From the NCBI GenBank assembly GCA_036381125.1, contig DASVDK010000170.1, positions 1 through 18,335 of the forward strand: a stretch of DNA of 18,335 nucleotides, written 5' to 3'. Source of the stretch: DASVDK01 sp036381125 [NCBI: Thermodesulfobacteriota bacterium]. Lineage in GTDB: Bacteria; DASVDK01. Position 1 is the stretch's first letter. Each line of letters starts with the position of its first letter. Below, one piece after another: positions 1 to 5,275 of this stretch. Made by a program: the position numbers and the translations under genes. The notes below the pieces were generated by a model. That model was not told the DNA's origin and searched no databases. It saw only the letters and a program-made list of their open reading frames with translations.

Positions 1-1
1 G

Positions 2-112
2 GGGCCGGTCGGCCGCCACGCCGCCACGTTCCTCACCGGGGTCATCCCGACGGACGACGTGCCGGTCCTGACCGACGACTATGCGCCGGTCGACAGCCTC
101 TTGCATTTCTAG
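2..112 (+). CDS. C-terminal end of a spermidine synthase-like protein (5' end outside window)
   Basis: An open frame enters from the left edge and stops at TAG 110-112, giving 36 residues. It contains FLTGVIPTDDVPVLTDDYAPVD and then a short SLLHF tail. The LTDDYAPVD signature is typical of the extreme C-terminus of polyamine aminopropyltransferase (spermidine synthase) family proteins, including the membrane-fused MFS/spermidine-synthase type common in environmental bacteria. This is recognition from one motif. The catalytic core is outside the window, so the substrate and the presence of membrane segments cannot be judged. It is followed by a strong hairpin and then, 47 bases after the stop, by the response regulator gene on the same strand. 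Confidence 0.55.
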   Translation, partial: GPVGRHAATFLTGVIPTDDVPVLTDDYAPVDSLLHF

Positions 113-143
113 CCGCGCGCCGGAGCGAAGGGCTCCTGCGCGG
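113..143 (+). terminator. Terminator-like hairpin after the spermidine synthase-like gene
   Basis: A two-part stem-loop begins at the base after the stop codon. CCGCGC (113-118) pairs with GCGCGG (138-143), and GGAGC (122-126) pairs with GCTCC (132-136), around a GAAGG loop with a small internal asymmetry. There is no T-tract after it, so it is not a classic intrinsic terminator. It could be a terminator, an RNA 3'-end stabiliser or an attenuator before the response regulator gene. Confidence 0.4.
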
Positions 144-159
144 GCTCGAGGGGGATCAG

Positions 160-615
160 GTGGTAGACAGGACTCGTGACGTTCGCAAAGTGCTCTGCAT
201 CGAGGACGAGGAGGACATCGGACGCCTGCTCGCGATGATCGTCGGCAGCATCGACGGCTTCGAGCCCATCGTCACCGGCGACGTCGACGAAGCCATCCGC
301 CAGCTCTCCGACGATCTCGCGCTCGTGCTGATCGACGTCGGCCTGCCCGACATGGACGGCTACGATCTCTGCCGCCTCATCCGGCAGAAGGGCTACCGGC
401 AGCCGATCATCTTCGTGTCCGCGTACGCCGGGAAGGACGACGTGCGCCGGGGCTACGAGGTGGGGGGCAACGACTACGTGTGCAAGCCCTTCGACCCCGA
501 CGACCTCGTTGCGAAGATCGTCAAGTGGACCGACGCGGGCGAGGCGGGGGAGGCGTCCGAGGCGCCCGAGGAGTCGGAGGCCGGCGAGTCGGCCCGTCCG
601 ACCACCGTTCTCTGA
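160..615 (+). CDS. Single-domain response regulator (CheY-like receiver)
   Basis: This is a phospho-acceptor receiver of a two-component system, 151 residues, with no output domain. Receiver landmarks are all present: the acidic cluster E15-D16-E17 after the first strand (VLCIEDEED), phospho-acceptor D59 in LIDVGLPDMDG, switch serine S87 (IIFVSAYA) and invariant K109 in the CKPF motif. The domain ends near residue 124. Residues 126-146 form an acidic Gly/Ala/Glu/Ser-rich tail (GEAGEASEAPEESEAGES) that looks disordered. The GTG start at 160 is supported by GAGGGGG at 148-154, five bases upstream. No histidine kinase lies in the window. The neighbour on the opposite strand (623-1510) is sensor-like but lacks a kinase domain. 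The output is presumably a protein-protein interaction. The family call is secure; the pathway is unknown. Confidence 0.93.
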   Translation: MVDRTRDVRKVLCIEDEEDIGRLLAMIVGSIDGFEPIVTGDVDEAIRQLSDDLALVLIDVGLPDMDGYDLCRLIRQKGYRQPIIFVSAYAGKDDVRRGYEVGGNDYVCKPFDPDDLVAKIVKWTDAGEAGEASEAPEESEAGESARPTTVL

Positions 616-622
616 GCCCCGA

Positions 623-1510
623 TCATCGGTCCCTGGCCGACCTGGCGAGCAAGAGCGCCATGACCGCCGCGAGGCCCAGGAAGAGGACCTCCACCAGGAA
701 GCGGCGGCTGCCGGCCAGACGCCGGAACCCCAGCTCGTAGTCGAGCGGGGCCGTGAGCTCCCGCACCGCCACCACGCCGCCCTGACGGCTGCGGATCGGA
801 TCGAAGGCCGCGGCGCGGCTGACCGTCGCCGTGACGAACGCGCGCTGGCGGCGCTCCCAGCGCCGCCAGGGGACGCTCGCCGCCGGCTCGCCGCTCGCCC
901 GCGAGCCGTCCTCGTCCAGCAGGGTCGTGGCGCGACGCACGCCGTCCGGCGTGTAGATGCTCGCGTCGAGGCCGGTGGCCGCCTTGACGGCGTCGACGAA
1001 GTCGGGGCCGAGCGGCCGGGCGATGGCGAGCGCGGTTGCCGCGCGCCCCGGCGTGCGGTTGAGCACCGCGGCCGTGACGGCGAGCGCCCCGCTCTCCTCG
1101 TCGCGCTCGATGCCGGCCGCCAGGCCGGTCTCGAGCGCCTCCCGCATCGAGTCCCAGATCTCCGCCCGCTTGAAGGTCCCGCTGGTCGTCACGCGCAGGT
1201 TGTCGTCCACGCTCACGACCTGGAGGCCGATCGTCGGCTCGAGGCCCTGGCGGCGCGTCGCGGCGACCGCCGCCGCCGGCTCGGCGTGCTCGAGCGACGC
1301 CGCCACCTCGGGCGCGGTCGCCAGCCGGCGGGCCTCCTCGAGGACCCGGGCCTCGACGGCCGCCTGGACCCGGTCGGCCTCCTCGCGCGACTGATCGAGT
1401 CGGCGCGTCGCGGCCTCCCGGGCGAGGAGGCGGGCGTGGTTGAAGGTGAAGAGGACCAGGGCGAGGCCGAGAAGCGCCAGGAGCCCCTTGGCGAGGCCGG
1501 AAGGGGACAT
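623..1510 (-). CDS. Two-TM protein with a Cache-like periplasmic sensor region and no output domain
   Basis: The 295-residue protein has a TM helix at about 6-24, a helical stretch at about 28-64, an extracytoplasmic region at about 65-255, a second TM helix at about 271-289, and then only SARDR before the stop. The layout, and segments such as TGLDASIYTPDGVRRATTL (about 179-197), resemble the double-Cache/CHASE sensors of histidine kinases, chemoreceptors and cyclases. Here the HAMP and the kinase, methyl-accepting or cyclase module expected after TM2 are missing. The stop is followed within a few bases by the end of the convergent response regulator gene, so the frame has no room for a lost output module. 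It may be a stand-alone sensor working through a partner, or an ancient truncation. The ATG at 1510 has no visible Shine-Dalgarno sequence but lies directly downstream of a TATAAT box. The sensor family call is moderate and the ligand is unknown. Confidence 0.7.
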   Translation of the reverse strand: MSPSGLAKGLLALLGLALVLFTFNHARLLAREAATRRLDQSREEADRVQAAVEARVLEEARRLATAPEVAASLEHAEPAAAVAATRRQGLEPTIGLQVVSVDDNLRVTTSGTFKRAEIWDSMREALETGLAAGIERDEESGALAVTAAVLNRTPGRAATALAIARPLGPDFVDAVKAATGLDASIYTPDGVRRATTLLDEDGSRASGEPAASVPWRRWERRQRAFVTATVSRAAAFDPIRSRQGGVVAVRELTAPLDYELGFRRLAGSRRFLVEVLFLGLAAVMALLLARSARDR

Positions 1511-1516
1511 GGGGGG

Positions 1517-1522
1517 ATTATA
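1517..1522 (-). promoter_or_regulatory. Perfect -10 box (TATAAT) positioned for a leaderless transcript of the sensor gene
   Basis: On the minus strand, CTTATAAT is followed by six Cs and then the ATG at 1510. That puts the start codon about 7 bases after the -10 box, where transcription would begin. No Shine-Dalgarno precedes this ATG. No good TTGACA is seen 16-18 bases upstream (minus strand reads CCCCGG there). An AT-rich hexamer is conspicuous in such GC-rich DNA, but the promoter role is inferred. Confidence 0.4.
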
Positions 1523-1593
1523 AGTCGCTCGCGGGCGATCCGGGGAGCCGGATCCGGGTCGGTGTCCCGCGGGGAGGTGGGGTCGCAGCGGCG

Positions 1594-1623
1594 GTCAGGA
1601 GGGGACCGGGGCCCCCTCCTGAC
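1594..1623 (-). terminator. 11-bp perfect hairpin downstream of the Gly/Ser-rich repeat gene
   Basis: GTCAGGAGGGG (1594-1604) and CCCCTCCTGAC (1613-1623) form a perfect 11-bp stem with an 8-base loop. It starts 15 bases beyond the stop codon of the 1639-2151 gene in its direction of transcription. It is not followed by a T-run, so it is a non-canonical terminator or 3'-end stabiliser. It separates this gene from the next minus-strand gene (623-1510), which agrees with that gene having its own promoter. Confidence 0.5.
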
Positions 1624-1638
1624 GTTCCGCCCTCGCGC

Positions 1639-2151
1639 CTACTGCGGGCTGGCCGACGGGGTGGTCGAGCCGGAGCCGCCCATGCCGCCGGAGCTGCCGG
1701 AGCCCGGCATGGTCGACGAGCCGGAGCCGCCCGCGCCGCCGGAGCTGCCGGAGCCCGGCATCGTCGATGACCCGGCCCCGCCGCTCGTCGAGCCGGAGCC
1801 GCCCCCCATGGGGGACTCGCTCGGATAGGCGCCGCTCGTGCCGCCGCTCGTCGACCCCGAGCCCATCGTGGACGAGCCGGAGCCGCTGGTGCCGCCCGAG
1901 CCCATCGTCGACGAGCCGGCCCCGCCGCTCGTCGAGCCGGAGCCCATCGTGGACGAGCCGGAGCCGCTGCTGCCGCTCGTGCCCCCGCTGCCCGGCAGCG
2001 TCGAGCTGCTGCCGGTGCTCGGCTGACTGCTCATCGTCGAGCCGCTGCCACCCGCACTGGTCCCGCTCGTGCCGGTCGCCAGGACGTCGGCAGGCAGGCC
2101 CCACCCGAGCAGTGCGGTGGCTGCAAAGGTGGCGAGATAGGTTCTACGCAT
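1639..2151 (-). CDS. Secreted Gly/Ser/Thr-rich low-complexity repeat protein
   Basis: The 170-residue protein starts with a clear signal peptide: MRRTYL, a hydrophobic core (ATFAATALLGWGL), and a likely cleavage after ADVLA near residue 25. The whole mature part is low complexity, dominated by Gly, Ser and Thr with Met and a few Pro. Recurrent units are GSSTMGSGSTSGG and GSGSSTMPGSGSSGG. There is no cysteine, no charged cluster, and no recognisable globular or enzymatic domain. The start is chosen at ATG 2151 because AGGAGGA at 2161-2167 lies nine bases upstream and because the signal peptide begins there. The open frame continues upstream to 2331 but as non-protein-like sequence. It lies downstream of lon on the same strand, with hairpins between, so it is probably a separate unit. 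It is probably exported and may be flexible surface material; the function is unknown. The opposite strand is also open across the repeats (see rejected items). Confidence 0.72.
   Translation of the reverse strand: MRRTYLATFAATALLGWGLPADVLATGTSGTSAGGSGSTMSSQPSTGSSSTLPGSGGTSGSSGSGSSTMGSGSTSGGAGSSTMGSGGTSGSGSSTMGSGSTSGGTSGAYPSESPMGGGSGSTSGGAGSSTMPGSGSSGGAGGSGSSTMPGSGSSGGMGGSGSTTPSASPQ
1670..1770. repeat. Two tandem 51-bp coding repeats (17 residues)
   Basis: Two near-identical copies start at 1670 and 1721. Each contains the core GCCGGAGCTGCCGGAGCCCG. On the minus strand they encode the unit built on GSGSSTMPGSGSSGG near the C-terminus of the Gly/Ser-rich secreted protein. The copies differ at only a few positions, which suggests recent duplication or slippage. 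Confidence 0.75.
1859..1968. repeat. Three imperfect 39/42-bp coding repeats
   Basis: Copies beginning GAGCCCATCGT start at 1859, 1898 and 1940 (spacings 39 and 42 bases, both multiples of three). The copies at 1859 and 1940 are identical for at least 29 bases. They encode the GSGSSTMGSG units of the secreted repeat protein on the minus strand. The variable spacing in whole codons fits in-frame expansion and contraction. Confidence 0.7.
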
Positions 2152-2159
2152 CGATGCGT
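2146..2159. promoter_or_regulatory. 14-bp perfect palindrome covering the start codon of the secreted repeat gene
   Basis: ACGCATCGATGCGT is a perfect inverted repeat that includes the minus-strand ATG (2149-2151) and lies between the Shine-Dalgarno (2161-2167) and the coding sequence. It could bind a dimeric regulator as DNA, or form a small RNA hairpin that hides the start codon. Chance is possible. Confidence 0.35.
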
Positions 2160-2160
2160 C

Positions 2161-2167
2161 TCCTCCT
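2161..2167 (-). promoter_or_regulatory. Strong Shine-Dalgarno fixing the start of the secreted repeat gene
   Basis: The minus strand reads AGGAGGA here, nine bases before ATG 2151. It is one of the best ribosome binding sites in the window. It decides the start against the longer frame running to 2331. Confidence 0.75.
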
Positions 2168-2173
2168 GCACGC

Positions 2174-2195
2174 CGGCGGGGCCCTTTCCCCGCCG
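2174..2195. repeat. Stem-loop in the leader of the secreted repeat gene
   Basis: CGGCGGGG (2174-2181) and CCCCGCCG (2188-2195) form a perfect 8-bp stem with a 6-base loop. It lies just upstream of the AGGAGGA ribosome binding site, so it would fall in the 5' leader of the 1639-2151 transcript if transcription starts further upstream. Confidence 0.4.
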
Positions 2196-2257
2196 ACGCT
2201 CGTAGAGGAGCACGGAGCATGCCCCGCTCCCGGTGCGGCGGCTGCCGACGGCGAGAC

Positions 2258-2296
2258 CCGGCCCGGTGGGCCGGCGGGCGAGCCCCGGGCACGGGG
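2258..2296 (-). terminator. Two consecutive hairpins after the lon stop codon
   Basis: In the direction of lon transcription, CGGGG/CCCCG (2292-2296 and 2283-2287, 4-base loop) immediately follows the stop. A perfect 7-bp stem CCGGCCC/GGGCCGG (2258-2264 and 2268-2274, 3-base loop) comes next. Neither has a T-tract. Together they are the best terminator candidate for the hsp20-lon unit. In DNA this GC-rich such hairpins also arise by chance. Confidence 0.35.
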
Positions 2297-4678
2297 TCAG
2301 CGAGCGCCCATCCCCACGGCGGCCGCCTCACCGGCCGGGGCCTCGCTGAGCGCGAGCTGGAGCGCCTCCTCGATCGTCTCGACCGGCCGGAACTCGAGCC
2401 CCGCCTTGAGGTGGTCGGGGATCTCCGCGACGTCCCGCTCGTTGCGCTTGGGCAGGATCACCGTCTTGATGCCGGCCTGCTTCGCGGCCAGCACCTTCTC
2501 CTTGATCCCACCGACCGGCAGGATCAGGCCGGAGAGGTTGATCTCGCCCGTCATCGCGACCGTCGGCTTCACCGGCCGCCCGGTGAGGAGCGACGCGAGG
2601 GCGACCGTGATCGTCACGCCGGCGGACGGGCCGTCCTTCGGGGTGGCCCCGGCCGGCACGTGGATGTGCAGGTCGCTCGTCTCGAAGAAGTGCTCGTCGA
2701 TGCCGAGCTCCTTGGCGCGGGACCGGACCAGCGAAAGGGCGGTGCGCGCCGACTCCTGCATGACCGTGCCGAGCGATCCGGTGAGGGTGAGGTTCTTGCC
2801 GCCGGGCATCCTGGTCGCCTCGACGAAGAGCACCTCGCCTCCGGCCTCGGTCCAGGCAAGGCCCGTGGCCACGCCCGGGCGGGCGGTGCGCAGCATCACC
2901 TCCGGGAAGATCCGCTCGGGCCCGAGCAGATCCGGCAGGTCCGCCTTCGTGATGCGGGCCGCGGCCGCGCCGTCGGCGGCGATCCGGCGCGCGATCTTCC
3001 GCGCGATCCTCGCGATCTGCCGATCGAGGTTCCGGACGCCCGCCTCGCGCGTGTAGGCGGAGACGATGTGCCGAATGGCGTCGTCCTCGATGACGAGCGC
3101 CCCCTCCGGCAGGCCGTGGTCGCGCGCCTGTCGGGGCACGAGGTAGCGCTGCGCGATGTGGACCTTCTCCTCCACCGTGTAGCCGGAGATCCGGATCACC
3201 TCCATCCGGTCGAGCAAGGCCGGGTGGATCGGGTCGAGCGAGTTGGCGGTCGCGATGAAGAGGACGCGCGACAGGTCGAACGGCACCTCGAGGTAGTGGT
3301 CGCGGAACGTGTGGTTCTGCGCCGGGTCGAGCACCTCGAGGAGCGCCGAGGCGGGGTCGCCGCGGAAGTCGGCGCCGATCTTGTCGACCTCGTCGAGCAT
3401 CATCACCGGGTTGTTCGACCCGGCGGTCCTGAGCGACTGGATGATCCGGCCCGGCAGGGCGCCGACGTAGGTCCGCCGATGCCCGCGGATCTCCGCCTCG
3501 TCGCGCATGCCGCCGAGGCTCATGCGGACGAACTTCCGCCCCAGGGCCCTCGCGATCGACTGCCCGAGCGACGTCTTGCCGACGCCCGGCGGGCCCACGA
3601 AGAGCAGGATCGGCCCCTTGAGGTCCTGCTTGAGGGAGAGCACCGCGAGGTACTCGACGATCCGCTCCTTCACCTCCTCGAGCCCGTAGTGGTCCTCGTC
3701 GAGGATCCGCTGCGCGTTCGCCAGGTCGAGCTGGTCCGTCGTGGACACGGCCCACGGCAGGTCGGCCAGCCACTCGAGGTACGTGCGGGAGATCGGGTAC
3801 TCCGCCGACGCGGGGTTGAGCCGCTCGAGCCGCTTCAGCTCCCGGTCGGCGGCCTTCTGGGCCTCCTCGGGCAGCTTCGCCCTGGCGATCCGCTCCCGCA
3901 GATCGGCCATCTCGGCCTCGCGGTCGTCGCCCTCGCCGAGCTCCTTCTGGATGGCCCGGAGCTGTTCGCGCAGGTAGTGCTCGCGCTGCGCCCTGGTCAT
4001 CTCGCTCTGGATCTGCGACGAGATCCGGCCCCCCAGCTCGAGCAGCTCCAGCTCGCGGCCGAGCACCTGGAGGATGCGCCGGAGCTTCTCCTCCACGTCG
4101 TCGATCTCGAGCACCATCTGCCGCTCCCTGAGCGGCATCCGGATGATCGACGCGAGGAAGTACACGAGCCGGACCGGGTCGTCGATGTTCGCCGCGGCGC
4201 CGGACAGCTCGTCGGGCAGGTAGGGCGCCTTCTCGATGAGCTTCTGCACCTGGCCGAGGGCCGAGCGCATGAGCGCCTCGACCTCGCGCGACCGGCTCTC
4301 GCCCTCGGGCGCCACGCGGATCTGCGCGCGCAGGTACGGCTCCCGCTGAACGTAGTCCTCGACGCGCAACCGCGCGAGCCCCTCCACGAGGAGCTTGATG
4401 GAGCCGTCGGGCGCCTTGAGCATCTTGTGGATGCGCACCGCGGTGCCGACGAGGAAGAGGTCCTCCGCGGTCGGCTCCTCGGGCACCGTGTCGTCGGCCT
4501 CGCCGCGCGGCCGCGCCGCCGCCACGCCGATGACCTGGCCGGCGGCCATCGCCTCGTCGATGGCCGGCCCGAACTTCGGGTCGTTCACCGAAAGGGGGAC
4601 GATCGTCGTCGGGAAGACGACGAGGCCCCTCAGGGGCAGGAGCGGCAGGATGTCCGGAATCTTCTTGGTCTGGTCCAT
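2297..4678 (-). CDS. lon: ATP-dependent Lon protease (LonA type)
   Basis: This 793-residue soluble hexameric AAA+ serine protease degrades damaged and specific regulatory proteins in the cytoplasm. The order is standard for LonA: an N-terminal substrate-binding domain (about 10-205, starting LPLLPLRGLVVFP), a helical/coiled region (about 205-300), and an AAA+ module with Walker A GPPGVGKT (362-369) and Walker B VMMLDEVDK (425-433). The pore-region motif GHRRTYVGALPG lies at 399-410. The protease domain has catalytic S685 in KDGPSAG and K728 in GGIKEKVLAA, with the 43-residue Ser-Lys spacing of the family. Length is close to E. coli Lon (784). A short Ala/Gly-rich tail follows residue 775. The ATG at 4678 has only a weak ribosome binding site. 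The gene lies 29 bases downstream of hsp20, so the two are probably co-transcribed as a protein-quality-control pair. Confidence 0.97.
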   Translation of the reverse strand: MDQTKKIPDILPLLPLRGLVVFPTTIVPLSVNDPKFGPAIDEAMAAGQVIGVAAARPRGEADDTVPEEPTAEDLFLVGTAVRIHKMLKAPDGSIKLLVEGLARLRVEDYVQREPYLRAQIRVAPEGESRSREVEALMRSALGQVQKLIEKAPYLPDELSGAAANIDDPVRLVYFLASIIRMPLRERQMVLEIDDVEEKLRRILQVLGRELELLELGGRISSQIQSEMTRAQREHYLREQLRAIQKELGEGDDREAEMADLRERIARAKLPEEAQKAADRELKRLERLNPASAEYPISRTYLEWLADLPWAVSTTDQLDLANAQRILDEDHYGLEEVKERIVEYLAVLSLKQDLKGPILLFVGPPGVGKTSLGQSIARALGRKFVRMSLGGMRDEAEIRGHRRTYVGALPGRIIQSLRTAGSNNPVMMLDEVDKIGADFRGDPASALLEVLDPAQNHTFRDHYLEVPFDLSRVLFIATANSLDPIHPALLDRMEVIRISGYTVEEKVHIAQRYLVPRQARDHGLPEGALVIEDDAIRHIVSAYTREAGVRNLDRQIARIARKIARRIAADGAAAARITKADLPDLLGPERIFPEVMLRTARPGVATGLAWTEAGGEVLFVEATRMPGGKNLTLTGSLGTVMQESARTALSLVRSRAKELGIDEHFFETSDLHIHVPAGATPKDGPSAGVTITVALASLLTGRPVKPTVAMTGEINLSGLILPVGGIKEKVLAAKQAGIKTVILPKRNERDVAEIPDHLKAGLEFRPVETIEEALQLALSEAPAGEAAAVGMGAR

Positions 4679-4707
4679 ATCGGATCTCGATCAGGCCTTT
4701 CGCAGTG

Positions 4708-5118
4708 TCAGCGGATCGTCACGCGGTGCACCGGTTCGGGCTCGGGCGGCCTGCGGCGGACGGCGATGCGGAGCATGCCGTCGCGGTACTCGGCCTCGAA
4801 GGACGACTCGTCGATGTCCGCCGGGAGGACGAGCACCCGCTCGAACGGGGCGTAGACGATCTCGCGGCGGAGGTAGCGCTTCACGCCGCCGTCCTCCTGC
4901 TCGCGCGGGCGGCGCATGCCGCGGATCTCGAGGCGCTGGCCGACGAGGCTCGCGCTGAGGTCCTCCCTGGCGACGCCGGCCAGCTCGACGGTGATGAGGA
5001 TGCGGTCGTCGCACTCGACGACATCGGTCGCCGGGCGGACGACGCCTCCCTCGAGCGCGCCGGTCGGGCCGTCGACGCCGGACACCCAGTAGAGGAGCAA
5101 CCGGCTCACGTCACGCAC
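4708..5118 (-). CDS. Small heat-shock protein, Hsp20/alpha-crystallin family
   Basis: This is an ATP-independent holdase chaperone of the cytoplasm that forms oligomers. The 136 residues carry an alpha-crystallin domain from about RPATDVVECDD to IAVRRRPP. It has the ITVELAGVAREDL strand-loop, the LEIRGMR strand, the FERVLVLPADID segment and the DGMLRIAV signature (the family A-x-x-x-n-G-v-L motif). A C-terminal VTI tripeptide matches the I/V-x-I motif that docks on neighbouring subunits. I choose GTG 5118 because GAGGG (5127-5131) lies eight bases upstream and the length is then normal for the family. GTG 5109 is an alternative. The same frame stays open to a GTG at 5205, but that would add about 29 Arg/Pro-rich residues, has no ribosome binding site and overlaps a hairpin. 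lon follows after 29 bases. Confidence 0.9.
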   Translation of the reverse strand: MRDVSRLLLYWVSGVDGPTGALEGGVVRPATDVVECDDRILITVELAGVAREDLSASLVGQRLEIRGMRRPREQEDGGVKRYLRREIVYAPFERVLVLPADIDESSFEAEYRDGMLRIAVRRRPPEPEPVHRVTIR

Positions 5119-5185
5119 GGCCGGCGCCCTCGGCGCGCGCGGCCTGCCAGCCTGACGCGGTTCGTGCCGAAATGACCATGAAAGG

Positions 5186-5218
5186 GCCACCTCCCGATGT
5201 TCCACGGGAGGAGATGGC
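5186..5218 (-). terminator. Hairpin between the diguanylate cyclase and hsp20 (probable terminator of the cyclase gene)
   Basis: CCTCCCG (5190-5196) pairs perfectly with CGGGAGG (5205-5211) around an 8-base loop. After a 3-base bulge, GCCA (5186-5189) pairs with TGGC (5215-5218). On the minus strand the stem is followed by CCTTTCATGGTCATT, a weak T-rich stretch. It lies about 58 bases past the stop of the cyclase gene. It could also be a leader structure or operator of hsp20-lon. Confidence 0.45.
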
Positions 5219-5231
5219 AGGAAACGTGCCG
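5216..5231 (-). promoter_or_regulatory. Sigma54-like -24/-12 site upstream of hsp20-lon
   Basis: The minus strand reads CGGCACGTTTCCTGCC. Compared with the RpoN consensus TGGCACGN4TTGC it matches 9 of 11 fixed positions, including both the -24 GG and the -12 GC at correct spacing. It would start transcription near 5205, leaving a leader of about 87 bases before GTG 5118. It overlaps one arm of the hairpin at 5186-5218. A match of this quality can arise by chance within a few kilobases of GC-rich DNA, and no enhancer-binding regulator is in the window. Confidence 0.28.
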
Positions 5232-5275
5232 AGTCGGGCAGAGCCGCGTCCGCGGGGACGGGACCGGCCGCGGCG

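Noticed and set aside
1670-1968. Short direct repeats that could suggest a CRISPR array
   Set aside because: The repeats are coding, vary in spacing by whole codons, have no unique spacers, and no cas genes are near.
1838-2026. Plus-strand frame of 62 codons with PEPIVDEPEP-type repeats, and the plus-strand frame ending at 1828 with similar Pro/Glu repeats
   Set aside because: It is the reverse complement of the Gly/Ser repeat gene. The minus strand has a strong Shine-Dalgarno, a signal peptide and a flanking hairpin; the plus strand has none of these. It would merit a second look only if relatives conserve this frame.
2219-4855. 878-codon plus-strand open frame antisense to lon
   Set aside because: Its translation is Arg/His/Leu/Asp-rich with no domain. 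It is a GC-bias shadow of the lon codons, and it runs into the hsp20 gene.
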